From the NCBI GenBank assembly GCA_025453855.1, contig JALOPO010000168.1, forward strand, positions 1 through 13,752: a DNA stretch of 13,752 bases, read 5' to 3'. Origin of the DNA: Gemmatimonadaceae bacterium (lineage in GTDB: Bacteria; Gemmatimonadota; Gemmatimonadetes; Gemmatimonadales; Gemmatimonadaceae). Below, piece after piece: positions 7,053 through 13,752 of the stretch (position 1 is its first letter; every line of letters starts with the position of its first letter). The notes under the pieces were generated by a model. That model was not told where the DNA came from, did not search any database, and was given only the letters and a program-made list of their open reading frames with translations. A program made the translations under genes and the position numbers.

Positions 7053-8075
7053 ATGACCCCTGACCTCGTCTCCGATCCGGCCGCGTCCCCCCCGCGGACC
7101 GCGATCATCACCGGCGCCAGCTCCGGCGTCGGCCTCTGGGCCACCAAGGCGCTCGTCGATCGCGGCTGGCACGTGGTGATGGCGGTGCGCGACGTCGCCA
7201 AGGCCGAGCGCGAAGCGACGCGCATCGGCATCGACCCGTCGCGCACCACGCGTCTCCACGTCGACCTCGGCTCACTCGAGAGCGCGCGCCGCTTCGTGCA
7301 CGCCTTTCGCGCGACCGGGCTCCCGCTCGATGCGCTCGTCTGCAACGCGGCCGTCTACCTGCCGCGCCTGGAGGCGCCGATGCGGAGCCCCGAGGGCTAC
7401 GAGATCAGCGTCGCCACCAACCACTTCGGGCACTTCGTGCTCATGACGGCGCTCCTCCCCGACCTCGCGAAGGGGCGCAGCCCGCGCTTGGTCACGCTCG
7501 GCACCGTCACCGCCAACAGCGAGGAGTTCGGCGGCAAGGTGCCGATCCCCGCGCCGGCCGACCTCGGCGACCTCGCGGGGCTCGAGGCGGGCTTCCTCGC
7601 GCCGGTGGCGATGATCGACGGCAAGCCGTTCAAGCCCGGCAAGGCGTACAAGGATTCCAAGCTCTGCAACATGATCATCAGCCGCGAGCTGCACCGGCGC
7701 TTCCACGCCAGCACCGGGATCGTGTTCAACACGCTCTATCCCGGCTGCGTGGCCGACACCGCGCTCTTCCGCGAGACGCCGGCGCTCTTCCGCACGATCT
7801 TCCCCTGGTTCCAGAAGCACGTCACCAGGGGCTACGTCTCGCAGCCGCTGAGCGGCGAGCGCGTGGCGCAGGTGGTGGCCGACGCGGCGTTCGCGACGCA
7901 GAGCGGCGTGCACTGGAGCTGGGGCAACCGCCAGAAGCCGGGGGCGCAGGCCTTCGCGCAGAAGCTCTCGGCCCGTGCCGAGAACCAGGCGCGCGGCGAG
8001 CGGTTGTGGGAGCTCACGGTGCGACTGACCGGTGCCGACGTGCCGGAGCCGGTGGCGGTCGGGGCCGCCGGCTGA
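7053..8075 (+). CDS. por: Light-dependent protochlorophyllide oxidoreductase (LPOR)
   Basis: A 340-aa short-chain dehydrogenase that I recognise as LPOR, which uses light and NADPH to reduce protochlorophyllide to chlorophyllide. It is close to cyanobacterial enzymes along its full length: the NADPH motif TGASSGVG (20-27), RGWHVVMAVRD, DALVCNAAVYLP, VATNHFGHF, LGTVTAN followed by GGKVPIPAPADLGDL, the catalytic Tyr199-xxx-Lys203 in GKAYKDSKLCNM, the active-site Cys232 in LYPGCVADT, and the signatures FPWFQK, GYVSQ and SGVHWSWGNRQK. These signatures separate it from generic SDRs. The length is near the usual 320-340 aa, with a short extra C-terminal tail. The ATG at 7053 lacks a strong Shine-Dalgarno, but LPOR homology starts 15 residues later. 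No other chlorophyll gene is in the window, and no TGT-N12-ACA (PpsR-type) site is seen upstream. Known LPORs outside cyanobacteria and plants occur in aerobic anoxygenic phototrophs; horizontal acquisition is likely. Confidence 0.93.
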   Translation: MTPDLVSDPAASPPRTAIITGASSGVGLWATKALVDRGWHVVMAVRDVAKAEREATRIGIDPSRTTRLHVDLGSLESARRFVHAFRATGLPLDALVCNAAVYLPRLEAPMRSPEGYEISVATNHFGHFVLMTALLPDLAKGRSPRLVTLGTVTANSEEFGGKVPIPAPADLGDLAGLEAGFLAPVAMIDGKPFKPGKAYKDSKLCNMIISRELHRRFHASTGIVFNTLYPGCVADTALFRETPALFRTIFPWFQKHVTRGYVSQPLSGERVAQVVADAAFATQSGVHWSWGNRQKPGAQAFAQKLSARAENQARGERLWELTVRLTGADVPEPVAVGAAG

Positions 8076-8180
8076 CGCTGACCGATCGCGCAGGCATCGC
8101 GTGCCGGCGTGCCGGAAGTCGCCATTGCCCGACCGCGCGCCGCGCACGCAACGATGCGGGACGCCGATGATGGCCCACCC

Positions 8181-8184
8181 GGAG
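8181..8184 (+). promoter_or_regulatory. Ribosome binding site deciding the start of the lipoprotein gene
   Basis: GGAG 5 nt before ATG 8190. It supports the start that puts a lipoprotein signal peptide at the N-terminus, rather than the upstream start at 8109. Confidence 0.65.
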
Positions 8185-8189
8185 CAGCG

Positions 8190-9623
8190 ATGCAGCGCAT
8201 CCGTGCCTGTGCGACCGCGTTCGTCCTGATCGTCGTCACCGCCTGCGTGGACCGCGCCCCGGTCGATCCGGGGCGCGACACGCCCGATGCCGATCGCGTC
8301 CGGCAGCTGCCGACGCGCACGTACGTCGCCGACACCACGACCGACTTCCCCAATCCCGAGCGCGGCTTCTACATCCAGCGCACGGCATGGTATCCCGAGC
8401 AACCGTCGTGGGTCTACATCGACGCGGCCGACTTCCGGCGCGCACGCGACAGCGGGATGTCGGTGGTGCGGGTGTACGTCGTGATGACCGATCACCGCGA
8501 CCGACCGCTCACGTCGCCGCTCCTGCAGGCGATCACGAACGTCTTCACCACGGCGCGCACGGCGGGGGTGAAGGTGATTCCGCGGCTCGCCTACAACTTC
8601 GGCAACGCGCCGGACGCGCCGCTCGCCGTGGTGCTGCAGCACATCGACCAGCTCGGCCCCGTCTTCCGCGCCAACGCCGACGTGATCGCCTTCATCGAGG
8701 GCGGCTTCATCGGCTACTGGGGCGAGTGGCACACGTCGACGAACGGGCTCATCGGCCCGTGGCCGCGCGTGAACGACGGCACGCGGGCGATCCTCGAGCG
8801 CGAGCTGGCCGCGTTCCCGCCCGAGCGGCCGATCGCGCTCCGTTACGCCTTCAACAAGCGCGAGCTGCTCGGCGAGGCGCCGCTCGATCCGGGTGAGGCG
8901 TTCACCGGCACGCCGCGCGCACGTGTCGGCGCGCACAACGACTGCTTCCTCGCCTCGCGCAGCAACTGGGGGACCTACCTGAGCCCCGACGACGCCGGCC
9001 TCGCCCGCGAGAAGCAGTGGCTGCGCGACGACAACCGCTTCGTGCCGCAGGGTGGCGAGACGTGCAACGACGCGGCCGACGCGCAGCCGTACATCGGGTG
9101 CACGAATGCGCTCCAGGAACTCGACTTCCTCCGCTTCAGCGTCCTCAACGCCGACTACCATCCCGGCGTCAACGCGCGCTGGAGGAACGAGGGGTGCATG
9201 CCGGAGGTGCGGCGCCGCCTTGGCTACCGGTTCCGGCTCGTGCGCGCCGGCCTCTCGCGCGAGGTGACGGTGGGCGGCACGCTCCGCCTCGCGTGGACGA
9301 TCCGCAACGACGGCTTCGCGACGCCCTACACGGCGCGCACGCCACAGCTCGTGCTGCGCGAGCCGACCACCGGCGCCGAGGTACGCCTCCCGCTCGCGCG
9401 CGACCCGCGCCGCTGGCTTCCCGGCAGCGACTGGGCGATGGTCGACACGCTCGTGCTCCCCGCCGACCTCGCCCCGGGCCGCTACGCCGCCGCGCTCGCC
9501 TTCCCCGATGCCACGCCGTCGATCGCCGATCGCCCCGAGTATGCGATCCGCCTCGCCAACGTGGGAGTGTGGGACGCGTCGCGCGGCGTGAACGATCTGG
9601 GGCTCACGGTCGACGTGCGGTGA
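8190..9623 (+). CDS. Lipoprotein with DUF4874/DUF4832-type domains
   Basis: A 477-aa predicted lipoprotein: a short signal MQRIRACATAFVLIVVTAC with lipobox V-T-A-C and Cys19 as the lipidation site. From about residue 50 comes the DUF4874-type segment, with NPERGFY (55-61), a MSVVRVYVVM strand, GVKVIPRLAYNFGN and EGGFIGYWGEWHTS; this looks like a TIM-barrel glycoside-hydrolase-like fold. The following part (LRYAFNKRELLG, ARVGAHNDCFL, YHPGVNARWRNEGC) resembles the DUF4832 segment, ending in an immunoglobulin-like C-terminal region (LRLAWTIRNDGFATPY onward, then LAPGRYAAAL). These families are uncharacterised; a role in polysaccharide binding or cleavage at the cell surface is only a guess from fold and context. 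It is 114 bp downstream of LPOR, with its own Shine-Dalgarno, and is convergent with the GGT gene. The domain names are from memory of their motifs. Confidence 0.82.
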   Translation: MQRIRACATAFVLIVVTACVDRAPVDPGRDTPDADRVRQLPTRTYVADTTTDFPNPERGFYIQRTAWYPEQPSWVYIDAADFRRARDSGMSVVRVYVVMTDHRDRPLTSPLLQAITNVFTTARTAGVKVIPRLAYNFGNAPDAPLAVVLQHIDQLGPVFRANADVIAFIEGGFIGYWGEWHTSTNGLIGPWPRVNDGTRAILERELAAFPPERPIALRYAFNKRELLGEAPLDPGEAFTGTPRARVGAHNDCFLASRSNWGTYLSPDDAGLAREKQWLRDDNRFVPQGGETCNDAADAQPYIGCTNALQELDFLRFSVLNADYHPGVNARWRNEGCMPEVRRRLGYRFRLVRAGLSREVTVGGTLRLAWTIRNDGFATPYTARTPQLVLREPTTGAEVRLPLARDPRRWLPGSDWAMVDTLVLPADLAPGRYAAALAFPDATPSIADRPEYAIRLANVGVWDASRGVNDLGLTVDVR

Positions 9624-9836
9624 GGCGGCTGCTGTCGTGATCGCGGCCGGCCTCCCGAGGGTCCGAGCGCGTGAACCGCCGGTGAAGAGCAGTGAAGGGC
9701 AGCGACGTGCAGGGAACAGCAGAACGGCTGCGTGACGATGCTGTCGCATGTCTGCGTGCAGTCGCCGTCCTGCTCGTCGCTGCCGTGTTCTGCCGTTCCC
9801 TGCCGTCCGTCACGCTGTTCCCTGCACCGGACGAGC
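9624..9836. terminator. Convergent intergenic region with nested inverted repeats
   Basis: Between two converging genes lies a 17-bp inverted repeat with one mismatch (9709-9725 GCAGGGAACAGCAGAAC versus 9787-9803) and an alternative perfect 14-bp pairing (9707-9720 GTGCAGGGAACAGC versus 9814-9827). The left arm can pair with either right arm. It probably acts as a bidirectional terminator or transcript-end structure. No U-rich tract is evident. Confidence 0.55.
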
Positions 9837-12637
9837 CTACGGCACGGAGCCGGCGGCACCCGAACGCCGCGGGTCGGCGCCGGCGGTGACGCTGCCGCGA
9901 CCGAAGGTGATCGCGGCGCCGTAGCCCATGCGCAGCTCGCCGGGGAAGGAGATCGTGCGCACGCCGTAGCCGAGTGCGCGCAGGCGATCGAGCCGGGGGC
10001 GAAGCCGTCCTCGACGTCGAGTTCGATGCGCGCCGCGGCGCCGAGCGTCGCGAGGCCGCGGCCGGTGGGGAGGAAGCGCGGGAGCTCGAGCGCACGCTGC
10101 GCGTCGAGCCCCTCGTCGATCACGCCGATCACGCCGGCCAGCACCGCGCTCGTGATCCACGCGTTCCCCGCCGCGCCGATGGCGAGCACGGGGCGCGCGT
10201 CACGACCGGTGCCACGCAGCACGATCGTCGGCGCGAGCGAGCTCCCGTGTCGGGCGTTGGGGAGACGCGCCCCGTACGCGCCGGGATCGAGCGGATAGCT
10301 GGTGAGCTTGTCGTTGTAGAGGAAGCCGAGTCCCGGCGTGACGTGGAAGGTGCCGCCCCACGTGCCGAGCGTCTGCGTGACGGCGACCACGTTGCCGGCG
10401 GCATCGGCGACGGTGAAGGCGGTGGTGCCGGTGGAGCGGCGCGACTCGGCCGGCGTGGGTGGCGGCGATGGTGTGCGCGTCGTGTCGGGCGCGGCGCAGG
10501 CGGGGAGCTCGCCGCGCAGGTCGGACGGTGCGAGCGCGCGTGCGGCGGTGAAGCAGCGCCAGCGCGTCCGCGCCGAGTCGACGCTCGTGTACGCCGTCAC
10601 GTTCACCGGCCAGAGCCCCGGATCGGCGATGCGACCGCGCGCACCCGGCACCAGCAGCCAGGCGCTGATCAGCGCGTGCAGCGACGCGGCATCGTCACGA
10701 TAGGCGCCGCCGACGGGGCCGAGCGCGCGCAGCTGCAGCTGCGAGACGAGCGTCGCCCCGCCGGCGACCGGCGGTGCGCTGCTGACGACGGTGTGGCCGC
10801 GATAGGTGCCCTGCACCGGTTCACGCTCGACGGCGTGGTAGCGCGACACGTCGAGCGCGGTCATGACGTTGCCGCCCGCGCGCAGGTCGGCGACCATGCG
10901 GCGCGCCACCTCGCCCTGGTAGAAGCCGTCGGCGCCGCGCGCGGCGACCTGCTCGAGCGTCCACGCGAGCTCCGGGTTGCGCAGCGTATCGCCGGCGCGC
11001 AGCGGGCGATCGTCGCGGAAGAAGAGGGCGCGCGACGCGGCGTACCTGCGGAACGCGTCCTGCTCGACGGCCAGCGTCGTCGCCAGCCCGTCGCTCACCA
11101 CGTAGCCGTCACGCGCCGCGGCGATGGCGGGTGCGACGAGGTCGGCCCACGCGATCCTGCCGCTCCCGAAGCGCTGCCAGGCGCGATGCATCCCCGCGAC
11201 GGTACCCGGGACGTTGGCGAGCATCGGCCCGTCGGTCGGGTAGCCGGTGGCGCGGAACGCGGGATTGTCGAGCGTCGCCGCCTCGGGGGCGCGCGACATG
11301 AAGTCGATGAGCACCGGCTGCTCGCGCCCCGCGAGACGCACGAGCATCTGCCCGTAGCCGCCGATCCCGCTCGCGTCGGGCTCGACGACACCGAGCATGA
11401 ACGAGACGGCGACCGCGGCATCGACGACATTGCCGCCACGACGGAGGATCTCGACGCCGGCGGCGGTGGCGCGCGGATGCGCACTCGAGACGGCGGCGCG
11501 TCCGGTGGCGACATCGCGCAGCGGTGGGCGCGCCCGATGCAGCGCGAACAGTGCCGCCGCGAGGGCGCTGTCGTCCGGCGCCGCGATCGCCCGTGCGCGG
11601 TGCACGTCGCGGAGCCGCCGCCACGCGTCGCGTCGCGCACCAGGCTCCGCGAAGTAGAGCGCCTCGCTGCGTCCCCACGCGCGATCGAAGGCTTCGGCGT
11701 TGCGTGCGGCGCGGTCGAGCGCGAGCACGGGGCGCTCGGTGCGCGCGTTGGCGTCGGGGAGCGTCGGCGCATCCACCGTGACGAGCATCGGCATCGCATC
11801 CAGCCGCTCGGCGCGCTCGCGCGCATGGTCGCGCAGCCGGTCGGGATCGCCGTTGTACGAGCTGCTCGCGTTGGCGATCGGCGCCAGGGTCAGCGTGCGG
11901 CCATCGGGCGACCAGGCGGCGATGGCGACGCGCTCGCTCGCCAGCGTCGACCAGCGCCCGTCGCGCGACGCGACCATCGTCCCGCTTCGCGCGCCGGTCG
12001 TCGTGTAGGCGAGCCGCACCCCATCGGGGGCCCATGCGGGGCGGTCGATCCACGAGCCCGCGGCCACGAGCGAATCCGCTCCTCCCGCGAGCGTCCGCAC
12101 GCGCAGCTCGCTGCGTCCGTCACGCGCGCGCACGTAGGCGAGGCGCGATCCGTCGGGCGAGTACGCCACCGCGCGCACGCCGTCGCCGGACCACGGCGGC
12201 GCCGACTCGCTGCCGTCGTCGGCACGCACGATCAGGCGCGTCGCCGGCGCATCGCCGCGCACGAAGGCGATGCTGCCATCCGGCGCGACGGTGGGCATCG
12301 ACTCGGTCGCCGGATCGCTCGTCAGCCGCTCCGCATCGCTCGCCGCGCGCGGGTCGTCCCCCGGGCGCACGCGCCACACGTCGAAGCTCCCCGCCCGATC
12401 CGACGTGAAGACGAGCCACCGCCCGTCCGCGCTCCACGCCGGCTCCCGATCCCACGCCGGCCCGCTCGTCACGCGACGCCACGTGGAGTCGGTGCCAGTA
12501 CCGCGCACCCACAGGTCGCCGTCGATGCTCGCCGCGAGGCGACCATCGCGCGCCGCGGCGACGTCGCGGATCGACTGTGCGCCGAGAGGAGAAGTGACGG
12601 CGAGCACGGTGGCGGTGAGCGCGAGGAGTCTGGGCAT
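9837..12637 (-). pseudogene. Beta-propeller/gamma-glutamyltransferase fusion, frameshifted near the 3' end
   Basis: An exported fusion protein of about 933 aa once one base is restored. Residues 1-20 are a signal peptide (MPRLLALTATVLAVTSPLGAQ). Residues of about 25-340 hold TolB/PD40-type propeller repeats: PAWSADGRWLVFTSD, PTVAPDGSIAFVRG, VAYSPDGSRLAYVR, PAWAPDGVRLAYTT and AAWSPDGRTLTLAP. From about residue 380 it is an N-terminal nucleophile gamma-glutamyltransferase: SSAHPRATAAGVEILRRGGN, GIGGYGQML, the nucleophile Thr738 in GTTAFTVADAAGN, and SSLAPTIV. It should self-cleave before Thr738 and act on gamma-glutamyl compounds in the periplasm. Several canonical substrate residues differ (see findings). 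The frame breaks at about 9995-9999 after ELDVEDGFAP; the true ending RLDRLRALGYGVRTISFPGE... stops at TAG 9839-9837. The start is chosen by the signal peptide; no clear Shine-Dalgarno. It is convergent with the lipoprotein gene. The frameshift may be a sequence error, in which case this is an intact CDS. Confidence 0.87.
9995..9999 (-). other. Frameshift at a G5/C5 run in the GGT gene
   Basis: The minus strand reads GAC GGC TTC GCC CCC GGC TCG ATC and then leaves the family frame. One extra C in the C5 run gives GFAPRLDRLRALGYGVR, and the gene then has a length divisible by three (2802 nt). A single missing base in a homopolymer is the simplest explanation. Confidence 0.8.
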
Positions 12638-12721
12638 GCGCGGAGCGGAACGGGTGAGGCGACGGGGCTGGCGGCGTTCGGAGCACTTCGTGGCGCACCT
12701 GACGCAGCGCGCCATTGATGG

Positions 12722-12945
12722 GGCGCTGCGCGCCTGAACTGCTGGGCGCTGCGCGCCGAGTTCTGGAGTTCGGGAGTTCAGGAGAACCTCCGGTGCCAGG
12801 CACCTCCGTCCCCTTGGACGTGTCGGCGTCTGGCAGGAATGCGGGACCGGCGGCGTGCGTATGCCGCACTCACATGCCCTTCTCCTGAACTCCCGAACTC
12901 CTGAACTCGGCGCGCAGCGCCCCGGCAGTTCAGGCGCGCAGCGCC
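12722..12945. repeat. MITE-like inverted repeat, 65-66-bp arms, 93-bp core
   Basis: Left arm 12722-12786 and the reverse complement of right arm 12880-12945 differ by only two substitutions and one indel by eye. Each arm contains two copies of GGCGCTGCGCGCC (itself a small hairpin, GGCGC-TGC-GCGCC) and a run of GAGTTC(A/T)GGAGTTCGGGAG type repeats. The core contains the dyad GGTGCC-A-GGCACC (12792-12804). No transposase is present. Its size, near-identical arms and lack of coding fit a non-autonomous element or a large intergenic hairpin. Confidence 0.85.
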
Positions 12946-12950
12946 ACGCG

Positions 12951-13012
12951 AACGCGGTCCCGCCCACAACGCGAGCAACGCGGCCCCGCCCACGACGCGA
13001 GCAACGCGCGCC
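12951..13012. repeat. 26-bp tandem repeat, about 2.4 copies
   Basis: The unit at 12951-12976 (AACGCGGTCCCGCCCACAAC...) repeats at 12977-13002 with two substitutions, followed by a partial third copy. It lies just downstream of the second tldE stop and adjoins the inverted-repeat element. Confidence 0.7.
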
Positions 13013-13034
13013 CCCGTGCCGCGCCACCCTCGCA

Positions 13035-13752
13035 CTACACCGCGTCCGACAGCGACGTGAAGTTGAAGTCCCGCGCCTTGAGCGGCGGCATGACCGATCC
13101 GGCGCGCCGGGCCAAGTCCCTCGACGTTGGCGAACAGGAAGAGCGGCGACTCGTTGAAGCGCATGTTCTTGATCGACTTCGTCACCGTCCCGTTCTCGAT
13201 CAGGAAGGTCCCGTCGCGCGTGAGTCCCGTGTGGAGCGCCGTGCGCGGATCGACCTCGCGCAGGTACCAGAGGCGCGTGACGAGGATCCCGCGCGCCGTG
13301 CCGGCGATCAGCTGCTCGGTGGTCTGTGTCCCACCGCGCAGCAGCAGCGACGACGCGCCCCCCGTCGGCTGCGTCCCCTGCTTCGCGGCCCACGCGCGCG
13401 AGTACTGCAGTTGCCGCAGCACCCCCTGGTCGATCCACGCCTGGCGCGCGAGCGGGAGCCCGTCGCCGTCGAACGGCGTCGCCTGCACGGCGGCGTCGGC
13501 CGGATCGCTCGCGAGCGTCACCAGCGGCGAGACGACCGCCTCGCCCACGCGCGTGCCACCGCCGCGCTTGCTGAACGGCGAGCGCCCTTCGTCGGCGGCG
13601 CGCGCCTGGAAGTAGCGCGGCAGCAGCGACACGAGGTCACCCACCGCCTGTGGTTGCAGCACGACGGTGTAGCGCCCGGGTTCGATCGCCACGGGCCTGC
13701 GCGACCGCAGCGCGACGTCGATGGCCCGCTGGCTCGTCGCCTGCACGTCGAG
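13035..13752 (-). pseudogene. tldE: Second TldE/PmbA-family protein, C-terminal part, frameshifted near its end
   Basis: The N-terminus lies beyond the right edge. The visible part aligns with the first tldE of the window: RRPVAIEPGRYTVVLQPQAV, DEGRSPFSKRGGGTR, TPFDGDGLPLARQ, QGVLRQLQYSR, QPTGGASS, then TRLWYLREVDPRTALHTGL, LIENGTVTKSIKNMRFNESP and FANVEGLGPARR. After GPARR the frame is lost (about 13093-13108); the typical family ending VMPPLKARDFNFTSLSDAV then appears in another frame and stops at TAG 13037-13035. This supplies a family C-terminus that the first copy lacks only because of the window edge. The two copies are paralogues with clear divergence. A tldD partner would be expected just to the right. 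The frameshift may be a sequence error. Confidence 0.85.
13093..13108 (-). other. Frameshift site in second tldE
   Basis: The frame ending GLGPARRIG and the frame starting GSVMPPLKARDFNF overlap here. Removing one base or adding two would join them. The local sequence is a GC palindrome (CCGGCGCGCCGG), a context prone to read errors. Confidence 0.7.

Larger units (their letters stand above)
12638..13034. other. Gene-free spacer holding a hairpin element and a tandem repeat
   Basis: This lies between the second tldE (3' side, minus) and the GGT gene start (minus). The translations here are low-complexity and match nothing. The stretch holds the 65-bp-arm inverted repeat and a 26-bp tandem repeat. 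The GGT promoter should lie near 12640-12720, but I see no convincing boxes. Confidence 0.7.

Noticed and set aside
7053..8075. Generic short-chain dehydrogenase annotation
   Set aside because: The GKIPIPAP-type segment, FPWFQK, YPGCVADT and HWSWGNRQK are LPOR-specific and span the whole protein.
7272..9749. 825-codon open frame on the minus strand
   Set aside because: It covers LPOR and the lipoprotein gene in antisense, with biased composition and no motif; GC-skewed codon use explains the openness.
9974..12718. 914-codon open frame on the plus strand
   Set aside because: It is antisense to the propeller-GGT gene, with Arg/Gly/Ala/His-rich sequence and no domain.
12638..13034. Continuation of the second tldE frame through the spacer as a real C-terminal extension
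   Set aside because: The family C-terminus ending FNFTSLSDAV with a stop is present in a neighbouring frame; the extension is a frameshift product crossing repeats.
1..13752. tRNA, rRNA or integrase/attachment-site features
   Set aside because: I looked for conserved rRNA and tRNA-like segments and for integrase or transposase proteins and saw none.

Overview
The window is very GC-rich with strong third-position GC bias. The gene content is a Tat-exported TldD/TldE pair, a cupredoxin-like secreted protein, a HEAT-cyclophilin protein, a PEP-CTERM protein, and a light-dependent protochlorophyllide reductase that stands alone. This combination suggests a Gemmatimonadota (Gemmatimonadetes) chromosome. 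That assignment is inferred from protein flavour; there is no rRNA or marker gene in the window.

Layout. At 1-2720 (minus) lies a translationally coupled tldD-tldE pair: tldD is complete with a twin-arginine signal, and tldE runs off the left edge and carries a frameshift near 620. At 2721-3442 is a gene-free, repeat-rich spacer with a 134-bp-arm inverted repeat and a 58/59-bp tandem repeat. At 3443-3928 (minus) is a secreted cupredoxin-like protein with all four candidate copper ligands. Divergent from it, 4121-6322 (plus) is an exported HEAT-repeat/cyclophilin fusion, followed with a 25-bp overlap by a PEP-CTERM-anchored protein (6298-6909) and a 15-bp hairpin. At 7053-8075 (plus) is a light-dependent protochlorophyllide oxidoreductase (LPOR). 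At 8190-9623 (plus) is a DUF4874/DUF4832-type lipoprotein. Convergent with it, 9837-12637 (minus) is a beta-propeller/gamma-glutamyltransferase fusion, frameshifted near its 3' end. At 12638-13034 is a second gene-free spacer with a hairpin element with 65-bp arms and a 26-bp tandem repeat. At 13035-13752 (minus) is the C-terminal part of a second tldE, also frameshifted near its end and running off the right edge.

Most products carry export signals (Tat, Sec, lipobox or PEP-CTERM), so the region is mainly a set of envelope and periplasmic proteins for peptide and protein turnover or folding (TldD/TldE, GGT, cyclophilin). LPOR is the functional outlier: it is a (bacterio)chlorophyll biosynthesis enzyme with no bch, puf, puh or crt gene beside it in the window. 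I see no classical operon linking it to its neighbours.

Three of the nine genes contain a frameshift that splits an otherwise well-conserved protein, and one sits at a G5 run where a single missing base restores the family C-terminus. This pattern fits residual assembly or sequencing indels at least as well as real pseudogenisation. The most interesting items are the stand-alone LPOR, the active-site changes in the propeller-GGT fusion, the Cys-to-Asp change in the TldD metal site, and the two large inverted-repeat elements.
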